Of a stretch of 64,000 nt of DNA, positions 48,901 to 58,430 are shown piece by piece. Source of the stretch: Marmoricola sp. (GTDB lineage: Bacteria > Actinomycetota > Actinomycetes > Propionibacteriales > Nocardioidaceae). Below the pieces are notes generated by a model that saw only the letters and a list, made by a program, of their open reading frames with translations, was not told where the DNA came from and did not search any database. The stretch lies in assembly GCA_025965315.1 (NCBI GenBank), contig JAOPXD010000029.1, forward strand, positions 19,034-83,033, written 5' to 3'. The position numbers and the translations under genes were made by a program. Numbering within the stretch: position 1 is the first letter of the stretch; each line of letters starts with the position of its first letter.

Positions 48901-49566
48901 ATGACGAGCCCACTGCCCGACGCCGAGACACCTGCACCGATCCGGGTGTTCCTGCTCGACGACCACGAGATCGTGCGGCGCGGGATCAAGGACCTGCTGG
49001 AGAGCGCCGGCGACATCGTCGTCGTCGGTGAGTCCGGTCTGGCGGCGGAGGCAACGAGCCGGATCCCGGCGCTGCGCCCTGATGTGGCGATCCTGGACGG
49101 CCGGCTTCCCGATGGATCCGGCATCGACGTGTGTCGCGACGTACGGTCCCTGGACCCGTCGATCAACGTGCTCATCCTGACGTCGTACGACGACGACGAC
49201 GCGTTGTTCGCGGCGATCATGGCTGGGGCGTCCGGCTACATCCTCAAGCAGGTGCGTGGAACTGATTTCATCTCGACGGTGCGCCTGGTCGCCGCCGGTC
49301 AGTCGACCCTCGACCCGGCCGTGACGGCCAAGGTGCTCGAGCGGTTGCGCAACGGACCGCAGGTCGACCCCGGGATCGCCAAGCTGACCGTGCAGGAGCA
49401 ACGCATCCTGGAGCTGATCGGCGAGGGCATGACGAACCGGCAGATCGCCGAGGCGATGTTCCTGGCGGAGAAGACCGTGAAGAACTACGTCAGCTCGTTG
49501 CTGGCGACGCTGGGCGTCGAGAACCGGACCCAGGCAGCGATCTACAGCACCCGCCACGGAAGCTGA
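48901..49566 (+). CDS. devR: NarL/DevR-type response regulator
   Basis: 'IRVFLLDDHEIVRRGIKDLLESAGDIVVVGESG...LDGRLPDGSGIDVCRDVRS', HTH 'ILELIGEGMTNRQIAEAMFLAEKTVKNYVSSLLATLGVENRTQAA'. Confidence 0.9.
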   Translation: MTSPLPDAETPAPIRVFLLDDHEIVRRGIKDLLESAGDIVVVGESGLAAEATSRIPALRPDVAILDGRLPDGSGIDVCRDVRSLDPSINVLILTSYDDDDALFAAIMAGASGYILKQVRGTDFISTVRLVAAGQSTLDPAVTAKVLERLRNGPQVDPGIAKLTVQEQRILELIGEGMTNRQIAEAMFLAEKTVKNYVSSLLATLGVENRTQAAIYSTRHGS

Positions 49567-49588
49567 GCCCGGGGGCTACGGTCGACAG

Positions 49589-51313
49589 ATGCAGCAGATC
49601 GCGCCTGATCCGGATCGGCCCACCGGACTGCGCGACTCAGGTTTCGACGAGCTCCTCCTCGAGGTCGCCGAGCGGGTCCAAGGTGCTCGCGACGAGCGCG
49701 CGCGCTGGGAGCTCCTCCTCGATGCAGTGGTCACCATCGGTGCCGACCTGTCCCTGGACCGGTTGCTCAGCCGGATCGTCACTGCCGCGAGCCGGCTCGC
49801 CGGGGCCGACTACGCCGCCCTCGGTGTGATCGGTCAGAGCGTGGAGCACCCGTTGCGGACCTTCGTCCACCACGGCGTCACCGAGGACCAGGTCGTCGAG
49901 ATCGGTGAGCTGCCGACCGGCCACGGACTTCTCGGCCTGATCGTCGACCATCCGGAGCCCTTGCGCCTGCACGACATCGCCGAGCACCCGGCGTCCTCGG
50001 GGTTCCCACCGCACCACCCGCCGATGGGTTCGTTCCTCGGTGTGCCGGTCCGGATCAGGGACCTGGTGTTCGGCAACCTCTACCTGACCGAGAAGGCGAA
50101 CGGCGAGGACTTCACCGAGCAGGACGAGCGGATCGTGGTGGCCCTGGCTGCAGCGGCCGGTGTTGCGATCGAGAACGCGCGCCTCTACGAACAGGCCGAG
50201 CAGCGCCAGCGCTGGCTCGAGGCCACGGCAGAGATCAACGGACTCCTGGTCAGGTCCTCCTCGGACCAGGACGCCCTGCAGGTGGTTGCGGACCGGGTTC
50301 GCGACCTGTCCGGCGCGGATCTCTCCTGGGTGGTCGCCGGGCCGGACGATGCGCACCTCCGGATCGAGGTCGTCTCGGGTGCCGAGGTGGACCGTGACGC
50401 GATGGCGTCGTGGTCGATGGACAGGTCGCTGGCGCGTGAGGTCGCGCGCTCGGGGAAGCCGCTGACGGTCACCGACATGGCCAGCGACCCACGCGCCACC
50501 ACGATGGACGTCATCGCCGGCTGGCCGGTTCTCGGACCGGCCATCGTCGTACCGTTCGGCCACGGGGTCGGTGTCGAGGGCGCGCTCGCGATCGCCTGGA
50601 CCCCGGCGAACGCCAGCGGGTTCGTCGGGGTGGATGCTGCGCTCCCGGCAAGCTTTGCCGAGCAGGCCGCGCTGGCCCTGCAGGTGATCAGGTCACGAGC
50701 CGATCAGCAGCAGCTCGCTGTGTTCCAGGACCGCGACCGGATCGGTCGCGACCTGCACGACCTGGTGATCCAGCGACTGTTCGCCGTCGGGCTCGGCCTC
50801 GAGAGCGTGGCGCGGCTGACGGACAAGCCTGCTGTCGCCGAACGGCTCGGGCTGGCGATCGACGACCTCGATGCGACCATCAAGGACATCAGGCGGACCA
50901 TCTTCGCGCTCGGTGCCCTTGACGAGGCTGCCGACATCCAGGCAGAGGTCACCCGGATGGTGGAACGCTCCGCGGCGACCCTGGGGTTCCGCCCCACCCT
51001 CACCTTCGAGGGCCCGATCAGGTCGCTGATCAACGATGCCACCGCACCCGAGGTCCTCGCCGTCCTGGGTGAGGCGCTGTCCAACGCGGCCCGACATGCT
51101 CACGCCTCGGCGGTGACCGTCGTTCTGTCGGTCGGGCAGGACGTGTCTCTCGAGATCACCGACGACGGTGCCGGGATCAGTCCGGGCGCTGTCGAGAGCG
51201 GCCTGCGGAACATGCGGCACCGGGCACAGAAGCACGGGGGCGCCTGTGTGATCGGGCCCGGTCCGTCCGGCGGCACGACGGTGCACTGGTCGATCCCCGC
51301 CGCCGCCGAGTGA
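49589..51313 (+). CDS. devS: DevS/DosT-type GAF-domain sensor histidine kinase
   Basis: tandem GAF 'GADYAALGVIG...LRTFVHHGVTEDQVVEIGELPTGHGLLGLIVDHPEPLRLHDIAEHPASSGFPPHHPPMGSFLGVPVRIRDLVFGNLYLTEK'; HisKA_3 'DRIGRDLHDLVIQRLFAVGLGLES'. Confidence 0.9.
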   Translation: MQQIAPDPDRPTGLRDSGFDELLLEVAERVQGARDERARWELLLDAVVTIGADLSLDRLLSRIVTAASRLAGADYAALGVIGQSVEHPLRTFVHHGVTEDQVVEIGELPTGHGLLGLIVDHPEPLRLHDIAEHPASSGFPPHHPPMGSFLGVPVRIRDLVFGNLYLTEKANGEDFTEQDERIVVALAAAAGVAIENARLYEQAEQRQRWLEATAEINGLLVRSSSDQDALQVVADRVRDLSGADLSWVVAGPDDAHLRIEVVSGAEVDRDAMASWSMDRSLAREVARSGKPLTVTDMASDPRATTMDVIAGWPVLGPAIVVPFGHGVGVEGALAIAWTPANASGFVGVDAALPASFAEQAALALQVIRSRADQQQLAVFQDRDRIGRDLHDLVIQRLFAVGLGLESVARLTDKPAVAERLGLAIDDLDATIKDIRRTIFALGALDEAADIQAEVTRMVERSAATLGFRPTLTFEGPIRSLINDATAPEVLAVLGEALSNAARHAHASAVTVVLSVGQDVSLEITDDGAGISPGAVESGLRNMRHRAQKHGGACVIGPGPSGGTTVHWSIPAAAE

Positions 51314-51359
51314 CGTGGTCCGGCCGGCCGAACGTCCTCCAGGTCGAGTCTTCCTGGGA

Positions 51360-52193
51360 TCAGGTGTCCAGGAACGCGAGCAGCACCTCGAGGAACGCGT
51401 TCTCCTGCTCACGGTGCGGCCAGTGCCCGGCACCGTCGAGGACGTGCACCTCGCAGGAGGCGTTGAACCGGCCCGGCGTCGCCTCGTACCCGTGCTGCAG
51501 CACGGGCGGCTCGTCGGCACCCCCGATGACCAGGCCCGGTACGTCGATCCTGGCCTGGTAGAACGGGTTCCCGGGTTGTAGCGCCTTGTAGTAGGCGAGC
51601 GAGCCGCGCAGGACCAGCGGGTCGGACAGAGCGGTGACCGCGGCGTCGACGGAGGCGTCACGAGCCGGGCCGTCCCAGCTCGGCGCCCAGCGCCGGTAGA
51701 GCCGGTCGACCATCCGCAGCCCGAAGAGGCGAGCCGTGGTCGCGGCCCAGGGCAGCTTGAAGTAGACGAAGTGCCGGCCGGTCCAGGCCGATCCCAGCGA
51801 CGGCTTCAGGGTGGAGGGGTGCGGGATCCCGAGCGCAACCATCTTGGTGACCCGGCCCGGGTACTTCGTCGCCGAGCAGTACGCCGCGTCCGCGCCCCAG
51901 TCGTGGCCGACCACCACCGCAGTCGGTTCGTCGAGGGCATCGAGGAGCAGGGCGACGTCGTCGGCGAGGTCGGTGCTCGCGAAGGCGCGGTCGGTGAAGG
52001 TGGCCGGGTGGTAGCCGCGCAGGAACGGCGCGACGGTCCGGTAGCCCGCGGCGTTGAGCCGGGCCCGGAGGCTGTCCCAACCGGTCGGCAGGTCGGGGAA
52101 CCCGTGCAGCAGCAGCACCAGCGGACCCGCACCGCTGTCGGCGTACCGGAACGTCTGCCCACCGGCGGAGGCCTCACGCCATTGCGTCGTCAT
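51360..52193 (-). CDS. alpha/beta hydrolase (epoxide hydrolase-like)
   Basis: 'VLLLHGFPDLPTGWDSLRARL', 'VVGHDWGADAAYCSATKYPGRV', 'GAGHWPHREQENAFLEVLLAFL'. Confidence 0.93.
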   Translation of the reverse strand: MTTQWREASAGGQTFRYADSGAGPLVLLLHGFPDLPTGWDSLRARLNAAGYRTVAPFLRGYHPATFTDRAFASTDLADDVALLLDALDEPTAVVVGHDWGADAAYCSATKYPGRVTKMVALGIPHPSTLKPSLGSAWTGRHFVYFKLPWAATTARLFGLRMVDRLYRRWAPSWDGPARDASVDAAVTALSDPLVLRGSLAYYKALQPGNPFYQARIDVPGLVIGGADEPPVLQHGYEATPGRFNASCEVHVLDGAGHWPHREQENAFLEVLLAFLDT

Positions 52194-52282
52194 CCGCTGA
52201 TCGTAGGGGCGGGGACCGCTCCGTTACAGGGATGAAACCTGGTCAAAGTCTCCCCGCAACGGGCGCCTGACAGCATCGCCCG

Positions 52283-53011
52283 ATGAGCCAGGCGCCGTCG
52301 ATCAGTCCGCGCAGACGCTCAGTGTTCGCGGCCCGGCTGATCAGCTCGACCACCGGCAGCGAGCCGCCGCGGGTGATCGAGGACCTGCGGCGAGCGATCC
52401 TGGCCGGTGACGAACCGCCGGGGACGCTGATCCCGATCGACGCGGTGGCGTCCTTCTTCGGGGTCAGCCACATCCCCGTCCGCGAGGCTCTCAAGGTGCT
52501 GCTCGGCGAAGGGCTCGTCGACCACGTCCCGCACGTGGGGTACAGCGTTGCCAAGCTGAGCTTCGCCGAGTTCCGCGAGCTCTACGAGGTACGTCAGGCG
52601 CTCGAAGCAGCAGCGCTGCGGGCTGCTGTCCAGCACGCCACCCTGGCTGACGACGAGACGGTGCGGGCCTCGCACGAAGCACTCTGCGCGGCCAGCGAGC
52701 AGGCCGACGACCGCAAGTACCACGCCGAGTCCCGACGCTTCCACATGGCGTTGATCGCGCCGGCGCGGATGAAGCGGCTGGTGCACATGTACGAGGGTGC
52801 CTGGAACATGACCGAGGCAGCACGCCCGATGGCCCGGGTCTCGGCCAACGGCCGGAAGACGTTCTGCGCCGACCACGACCACCTGCTCGATGCCTTCGTG
52901 GCCCGGGACGCCGAGCGTCTGGTGACCCAGTCGGCGGCGCACTTCGAGCACCTCAAGGACGCGATCACCGAGTTCCGCGACGATCCCGAGGTCTTCCGCC
53001 CGAGCGGCTGA
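52283..53011 (+). CDS. GntR/FadR (FCD) family transcriptional regulator
   Basis: 'IEDLRRAILAGDEPPGTLIPIDAVASFFGVSHIPVREALKVLLGEGLVDH' wHTH plus FCD domain. Confidence 0.92.
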   Translation: MSQAPSISPRRRSVFAARLISSTTGSEPPRVIEDLRRAILAGDEPPGTLIPIDAVASFFGVSHIPVREALKVLLGEGLVDHVPHVGYSVAKLSFAEFRELYEVRQALEAAALRAAVQHATLADDETVRASHEALCAASEQADDRKYHAESRRFHMALIAPARMKRLVHMYEGAWNMTEAARPMARVSANGRKTFCADHDHLLDAFVARDAERLVTQSAAHFEHLKDAITEFRDDPEVFRPSG

Positions 53012-53019
53012 GGGGCGCC

Positions 53020-53046
53020 GATATATCCGTCCGGCCTGGCTATATC
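53020..53046. promoter_or_regulatory. inverted repeat GATATA-N15-TATATC upstream of the NCS1 permease, candidate GntR operator
   Basis: read directly: gatatatccgtccggcctggctatatc. Confidence 0.45.
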
Positions 53047-53141
53047 TTTCCCGTCACCTCGGCGTGATCGCGGACGAGTGCCGCCGAAACAGCCGGTTCC
53101 TAACGTGACGGGATCGCCCCCCGGAACCCGAGGAGAACGTC

Positions 53142-54695
53142 ATGAGCATCCAGGAAGAACAAGCAGATCTCGTCGAGGCCGCCGGCTATCCGCCCGGTCG
53201 CGGTGTCGGCAAGCGGGAGTACCACCCGCGGCTGACCAACGAGGACCTCGCCCCGCTCAAGGAGCAGACCTGGGGCTCGTACAACATCTTCGCGTTCTGG
53301 ATGTCCGACGTGCACAGCGTCGGTGGCTACGTGACGATGGGAACGCTGTTCGCCATCGGCCTGAACGCGTGGCAGGTGTTCATCTGCCTGATCGTCGGCA
53401 TCTGCATCGTGCAGTTCTTCTGCAACCTGGTCGCGAAGCCGAGCCAGCAGGTCGGCGTACCGTACCCGGTAACCAGTCGGGCATCGTTCGGCGTCCTCGG
53501 TGCCAACATCCCGGCGATCGTCCGAGGGCTGATCGCGGTGGCCTGGTACGGCGTCCAGACCTTCCTGGCAGCCGAGTCGCTGAACATCGTCTTCCTCAAG
53601 CTCTGGCCAGGACTGGCCGACTGGGCGGACGTGAACAAGCACGGCTTCCTCGGGCTCTCCGCACTCGGCTACGTCAGCTACGCGATCCTCTTCGTGCTGC
53701 AGGCGGCACTGTTCTGGCGGGGCATGGAGATGATCCGCAAGTTCATCGACTTCGCCGGACCGGCGGTCTACGCGGTGATGCTGCTGATGTGCGGCTACAT
53801 GCTGTTCAAGGTGCACTTCCACATCAACCTGAACCTCTCCACCCACCAGCTCAGCGGCTGGTCGCTGATCTGGGGCCTGACCGCGGCGGTCGCCTCGGTG
53901 GTGGCGTACTTCTCCGGGCCGATGCTGAACTTCGGAGACTTCTCCCGGTACGCCGGTTCGTTCGAGTCGGTGAAGAAGGGCAACCTGCTCGGACTGCCGA
54001 TCAACTTCATCGCGTTCTCGCTGCTCACCGTGCTGACGGCATCCGCGACGGTGCCGCTGTACGGGCACCTGATCACCGACCCGATCGAGACCGTCCAGAA
54101 GATCGACAGCACCTTCGCGATCCTGCTCGGTGGCTTCACCTTCGTGGTGGCCACGATCGGGATCAACATCGTCGCCAACTTCATCTCACCGGCGTTCGAC
54201 TTCAGCCACGTCAACCCGCAGAAGATCAGCTGGCGGATGGGCGGCATGATCGCTGCCGTCGGCTCGGTGCTGGTGACCCCGTGGAACTGGTACTCGAACG
54301 ACAACGCCATCTTCTGGACCCTGGGCATCCTGGGTGCGCTGATCGGGCCGCTCTTCGGCATCCTGATCGCTGACTTCTACGCGATCCGGCAGCAGAAGAT
54401 CAACGTCGACGAGCTGTTCACGATGTCGCCGGACGGGGAGTACTGGTACAGCAACGGCTACAACCCGGCCGCGGTGAAGGCGGTGATCGCCTCGGGCGTC
54501 GTCTCGCTCGGCTCGGTGATCATCCCCAAGACGATGCACATCGTGACCTGGCTGCCGAGCTACAGCTGGTTCGTCGGCTGCGGGGCCGGCTACCTCGCCT
54601 ACCTGGTGCTCGCCCGTGCGGCGAACGTCGCCGGCTCGGCCTCGCGGCCGCTGCTCCCTGCGGCTGCGCCGGTCCTGGAGGGCACGGCAGCGTGA
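53142..54695 (+). CDS. NCS1 family purine/allantoin/cytosine permease
   Basis: 'WGSYNIFAFWMSDVHSVGGYVTMGTLFAIGLNAWQVFICLIVGICIVQFFCNLVAKPSQQVGVPYPVTSRASFGVLGANIPAIVRGLIAVAWYGVQTFLAAESL'. Confidence 0.94.
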   Translation: MSIQEEQADLVEAAGYPPGRGVGKREYHPRLTNEDLAPLKEQTWGSYNIFAFWMSDVHSVGGYVTMGTLFAIGLNAWQVFICLIVGICIVQFFCNLVAKPSQQVGVPYPVTSRASFGVLGANIPAIVRGLIAVAWYGVQTFLAAESLNIVFLKLWPGLADWADVNKHGFLGLSALGYVSYAILFVLQAALFWRGMEMIRKFIDFAGPAVYAVMLLMCGYMLFKVHFHINLNLSTHQLSGWSLIWGLTAAVASVVAYFSGPMLNFGDFSRYAGSFESVKKGNLLGLPINFIAFSLLTVLTASATVPLYGHLITDPIETVQKIDSTFAILLGGFTFVVATIGINIVANFISPAFDFSHVNPQKISWRMGGMIAAVGSVLVTPWNWYSNDNAIFWTLGILGALIGPLFGILIADFYAIRQQKINVDELFTMSPDGEYWYSNGYNPAAVKAVIASGVVSLGSVIIPKTMHIVTWLPSYSWFVGCGAGYLAYLVLARAANVAGSASRPLLPAAAPVLEGTAA

Positions 54696-55405
54696 GGATC
54701 CTGGTCGTCAACCCGAACACCACGGCGTCGATGACCGCACTGATCGGCGGGTGCGCCCGGGCTGCTGTCAGCCCGGGCGTCACCGTCGACGTGGTCAACC
54801 CGACCAGCGGACCCGTGTCGATCGAGAGCCACTACGACGAGGCCCTTGCGGTACCCGGCGTCCTGGAAGCGATCGCGGCCGGGGAGTCCGACGGGTACGA
54901 CGGGTACGTGATCGCCTGCTTCGGGGACCCCGGCCTGTACGCCGCCCGGGAGCTCGCCCGTGGCCCGGTCATCGGGATCGCCGAGGCTGCGATGCGCACG
55001 GCCGGCTACCTCGGCCGCTCGTTCAGCGTCGTCACCACCCTGGCCCGGACGCTCGGACATGCCCAGGACCTCGCGCACTCGTACGGCGCCGCCGAGCGGT
55101 GCGCGGGGATGCATGCCTGCGACCTCGCCGTCCTCGAGCTCGAGACGGACCCGGTCGCCCGCCAGCGGGTGCTCGACACCTGTCGCGCTGCGCTGGCCGC
55201 CGACCGGTCCGACGTGATCGTGCTGGGTTGCGCCGGGATGGCCGACTTCTGCGCAGAGCTGTCCTCCGTGCTCGGCGTACCGGTCGTCGACGGCGTGGCG
55301 GCCGCTACTGCGGAGGTGGAGAAGCTGGTCCGGCTGGGGCTGCGGACCAGCAAGCGCGGCGAGTTCGCGCCGCCGCCGAGCAAAGGCGCCCTCGTCGGTG
55401 GTTGA
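54692..55405 (+). CDS. Asp/Glu/hydantoin(allantoin) racemase family
   Basis: 'RILVVNPNTTASMTALIGGCARAA', 'VIACFGDPGLYAARELARGPVIGIAEAAMRTAGYLG', 'VIVLGCAGMADF'; GTG start overlaps the permease stop. Confidence 0.92.
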   Translation: MRILVVNPNTTASMTALIGGCARAAVSPGVTVDVVNPTSGPVSIESHYDEALAVPGVLEAIAAGESDGYDGYVIACFGDPGLYAARELARGPVIGIAEAAMRTAGYLGRSFSVVTTLARTLGHAQDLAHSYGAAERCAGMHACDLAVLELETDPVARQRVLDTCRAALAADRSDVIVLGCAGMADFCAELSSVLGVPVVDGVAAATAEVEKLVRLGLRTSKRGEFAPPPSKGALVGG

Positions 55406-55440
55406 GGAAGGCCGAAGACCCGTCTCGAAACCTGGCGAGA
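55391..55440. repeat. actinobacterial REP-like element overlapping the racemase stop codon
   Basis: 'ctcgtcggtggttgaggaaggccgaagacccgtctcgaaacctggcgaga' resembles the common 'GGTTGAGxA...ATCGAAACC' type; contains TCTCG/CGAGA arms. Confidence 0.5.
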
Positions 55441-55512
55441 AAATCGAGATTCCCCTTGCCCTTATGGACTTCAGCCCAAAAAATGTCGGTGCCCGTCCCT
55501 AGTGTTTGTTCC

Positions 55513-56841
55513 ATGACCTCGACCCCCATCATCGACACCGCAGCTCTGCTCGCTGCTGCGCGACGGGACCGTTTCGAGGCCGATGCAGCCGAGCGTCGGG
55601 TGCTCCAGCACGCGTTCGCGTGGGCACAGCTGCACGCCACTGACGACGAGGACCAGATGGCGACGTTCGGTGACTCCCCGGTTTCCCTGGCCGGGCAGGG
55701 TGCCCCGCACGTGTTGCAGTTCGCGGTCTTCGAGTTCGGGGCCGTGCTGGGGATGAGTCGGCGTTCGGCCGAGTCGTTGGTCGGTGACGCTCTGGAGCTG
55801 GGTCACCGGCTGCCACGGACCTGGGGACGGGTCACCGCTGGGCGGCTCAAGGCCTGGCGTGCCCGGCAGATCGCCCAAGCAACCCAGGTGCTGTCCCTCG
55901 AGGCCGCTGCGTATGTTGACGCGCAGGTTGCCGTCTACGCGTCGCGGATCAGTGCCAGCGAGCTGCAACGGCTCATCGATACCGCGATCGCCCGTTACAT
56001 GCCCGGCTACGCCGAACAGATCGCTTCGAAGGCCGATCAGACCCAGTTCCTAGAAATCGCTTACGACCAACCCTCCTACACCGGGACCTGCCGGATCGCC
56101 GGAGAGCTCGACATGCCCGATGCCCTGGACCTCGAACAAGCCGTTCAAGCAGGTGCTGAGCAACAGAAGACCCTCGGCTCCCAGCACCCGCTCGGATTCC
56201 GTCGAGCAAAGTCCTTGGGCAACCTGGCCCGCGGCGAGCTCGCCTTCGACTACAACAGCGGCCTGCCCGACCCCACCGAGACGCCTGAGGATTTGAGACC
56301 ACCGACTGTGGCGAAGCGTCAGGTCGTGCTCTACCTCCACCTCAGCCAGGACGCCATCACCGGCACCCGAACTGGATCCGGCGACGGCACGGGCCTGATG
56401 GAGAACGCCGGCAAGCAGCTGGTCACCAGCGAACAGATCCGCCAGTGGTGCCGCACCGCCGGGGCCGTCACCGTGCGCCCGGTCATCGACCTCAACGAAG
56501 AGATCAGCAACACCGGCTACCGGCCCTCGAACCGCCTACGCGAGCAAGTCATCCTGCGTGACCGTTGGTGCCCCTTCCCGTTCTGCGAATGCGACGCCCG
56601 CCACAGCGACCTCGACCACATCAAGGAATACGACCCGGACGGACCACCCGGCCAAACCGCCACCAGCAACTTCGGCGCGCCTTGCCGCACCCACCATCGG
56701 GTCAAGACCTTCAGCACCTGGACCTACACCATGATCGAATCCGGGGTCTTCCTCTGGCGCAGCCCGCACGGCTACCAATTCCTCAAAGACCGCAACGGCA
56801 CCCGCGACGTCACCCCGCCACCAATACCCGGCCCGGGATAG
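55513..56841 (+). CDS. DUF222/13E12-family HNH endonuclease
   Basis: N-terminal DUF222 'EFGAVLGMSRRSAESLVGDALELGHRLPRTWGRVTAGRLKAWRARQIAQAT'; HNH 'RDRWCPFPFCECDARHSDLDHIKEYDPDGPPGQTATSNFGAPCRTHHRVKT'. Confidence 0.93.
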   Translation: MTSTPIIDTAALLAAARRDRFEADAAERRVLQHAFAWAQLHATDDEDQMATFGDSPVSLAGQGAPHVLQFAVFEFGAVLGMSRRSAESLVGDALELGHRLPRTWGRVTAGRLKAWRARQIAQATQVLSLEAAAYVDAQVAVYASRISASELQRLIDTAIARYMPGYAEQIASKADQTQFLEIAYDQPSYTGTCRIAGELDMPDALDLEQAVQAGAEQQKTLGSQHPLGFRRAKSLGNLARGELAFDYNSGLPDPTETPEDLRPPTVAKRQVVLYLHLSQDAITGTRTGSGDGTGLMENAGKQLVTSEQIRQWCRTAGAVTVRPVIDLNEEISNTGYRPSNRLREQVILRDRWCPFPFCECDARHSDLDHIKEYDPDGPPGQTATSNFGAPCRTHHRVKTFSTWTYTMIESGVFLWRSPHGYQFLKDRNGTRDVTPPPIPGPG

Positions 56842-56904
56842 ACACGAACCAAGCTCGTCGCTCACCTCACCCGGCAGTGCGTTCCTCCACAGCGCCCGAA
56901 ACCC

Positions 56905-56954
56905 GTCAGAGCCGACGATTCTGCGACACCTGTTTCGCACACGGGTTCTGAGAC
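56905..56954. repeat. two adjacent copies of a GTCnCAGAACCG-type imperfect palindrome
   Basis: gtcagagccgacgattctgcgacacctgtttcgcacacgggttctgagac. Confidence 0.4.
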
Positions 56955-56989
56955 CCCCGGCCACGACACAGGACGCCTCGGACGCAACT

Positions 56990-57014
56990 GTCCGCAACCC
57001 GCCGTTTGTGGGAC
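56990..57014. repeat. copy of the same palindromic repeat family
   Basis: gtccgcaacccgccgtttgtgggac. Confidence 0.4.
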
Positions 57015-57057
57015 GCCTGCGGCTCTTGTGCGTGCTAGGGCGCTCGCCAGATCCGGC

Positions 57058-57942
57058 TCAGAGAAGAGGTGGCAGGCTGCGTGCGATTTGAAGTAGATCA
57101 GCAGTGGGCAGGAAATCACGCTGGGCGAGTGAGCAGACTTCTGCGATGAGTCCGGACCTCGGTTCCCAATCGACACAGTGCTCGTAACTGGCTTCGCTGG
57201 CGGTCGCGGGTAAGCCGTCGACCTCGCTGTGGCCCGTGACGGTTCCTTGCCTTGCCCAGGCGGTTGCCGAGCGCACGCGAATCTCCAACGAAGCTGTCCC
57301 GTTCTGATACTGGGTCAGGGCGACGAAGTTGTTGCGCGCTGTGTAGTGGTTCACGAGATCGCGTCGATAGCCGACGGGGATTCGGCCAGGAGTTGGCGCG
57401 TACTGGGCATCGAGGAGCCCGATCGCTTTGCCACTTCGGTCATCAATCAGGGTCCGCCTGCCTAGCGGCTCTTTGAGCTTGATCTGCAGATCGGCGTACA
57501 TGTCCGCCGAGTCTCCGCTGGTGATGAAGCTGCAGTTGATCACCGAGCCAGAGTGAGCCTTGACTGTGTAGTGGTAGCTCGCGACGCGCACTGCGTCTGA
57601 GGTCTCACTGATGAGGCGGACCTTGGGATCGAGTGAGGCACACGTTGGCTTGTCTGGCGATTCCACGCTCTCGACGTAGAGAGTTACGCGACGGGGATCA
57701 GAAATGCTGACGGCGGCACCGGCCGGCGAGGACTGCTCAATGTCGTAGGTCGTATCACCCCGAATCAGGGTCCTCGGCTTAGGTAGCTGAGAAACCGACG
57801 CGTGTGTCGAGTGTTCGCTAGCGATCATTACGGTGATCACAACAGCGCCAACCATCGCGCCGAGGCCGATGCCCGCAGCAACGAGCCAGCCCCGGGAAAT
57901 GCGCCGAGCGTCATAGTTTCCGCCGGACACCGGATCACTCAT
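57058..57942 (-). CDS. single-pass membrane hypothetical protein
   Basis: N-terminal TM 'WLVAAGIGLGAMVGAVVITVMIA' plus extracytoplasmic domain with Cys residues. Confidence 0.6.
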   Translation of the reverse strand: MSDPVSGGNYDARRISRGWLVAAGIGLGAMVGAVVITVMIASEHSTHASVSQLPKPRTLIRGDTTYDIEQSSPAGAAVSISDPRRVTLYVESVESPDKPTCASLDPKVRLISETSDAVRVASYHYTVKAHSGSVINCSFITSGDSADMYADLQIKLKEPLGRRTLIDDRSGKAIGLLDAQYAPTPGRIPVGYRRDLVNHYTARNNFVALTQYQNGTASLEIRVRSATAWARQGTVTGHSEVDGLPATASEASYEHCVDWEPRSGLIAEVCSLAQRDFLPTADLLQIARSLPPLL

Positions 57943-58015
57943 TTCAGGACCGTAGCGCCTACCAAGCCTTTGGTGCCCGGTGAATCATCCAGAAACTGTG
58001 TTCGGGTCAGGAGCA

Positions 58016-58040
58016 GTCGCAGAAACCTCCGATTGTGATC
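58016..58040. repeat. copy of the palindromic repeat family
   Basis: gtcgcagaaacctccgattgtgatc. Confidence 0.4.
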
Positions 58041-58080
58041 AGCCCCAGCGTCGGTCGCCCTACCAGAAGCGGCGATTAGT

Positions 58081-58296
58081 GTGGCCGACATGAACCTCCT
58101 AGCAATCTCGCAGCACGCCAGCGTCAAGCTCTCCGAAGTTGGCTTCCTCCTGTTCGTGATAGCGGGTGTATGGCTGGTTGCCGCTGAATTACAGCCTTCG
58201 AAATGGGCACGCTTCCGGATCGGCGTGAGTGGCGCCCTCATCGCCGGCGGAGGAGTACTGCTCATCATCGCGGCTCACTATGGAACGCTGGTGTAG
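58081..58296 (+). CDS. small two-TM hypothetical protein
   Basis: 'VGFLLFVIAGVWLVAAEL' and 'GALIAGGGVLLIIAAHYG'; ATG alternative at 58090. Confidence 0.5.
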   Translation: MADMNLLAISQHASVKLSEVGFLLFVIAGVWLVAAELQPSKWARFRIGVSGALIAGGGVLLIIAAHYGTLV

Positions 58297-58430
58297 CCCG
58301 AAACCGTCCCGTTGCGCTACGCGCGCCTACCGCGCCAAGTGTTCAGCTGCGGCGTCGGAGTGACTGTGATGACGTCGCATGTGACGGTCGAGTTGTGCCA
58401 TCGGCAGGCGTCCGGTCCTCTCCGACTAGG

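Noticed and set aside
48772-49557. Upstream extension of the nitroreductase ORF
   Set aside because: Antisense of the DevR-like gene; the protein family start fits ATG at 48771
54616-55512. N-terminal 299 codons of the 741-aa ORF
   Set aside because: Alternate frame of the permease/racemase genes; the DUF222-HNH gene starts at ATG 55513
58293-58320. gtagcccgaaaccgtcccgttgcgctac as another copy of the palindrome family
   Set aside because: Only the outer arms pair; central similarity too weak to include
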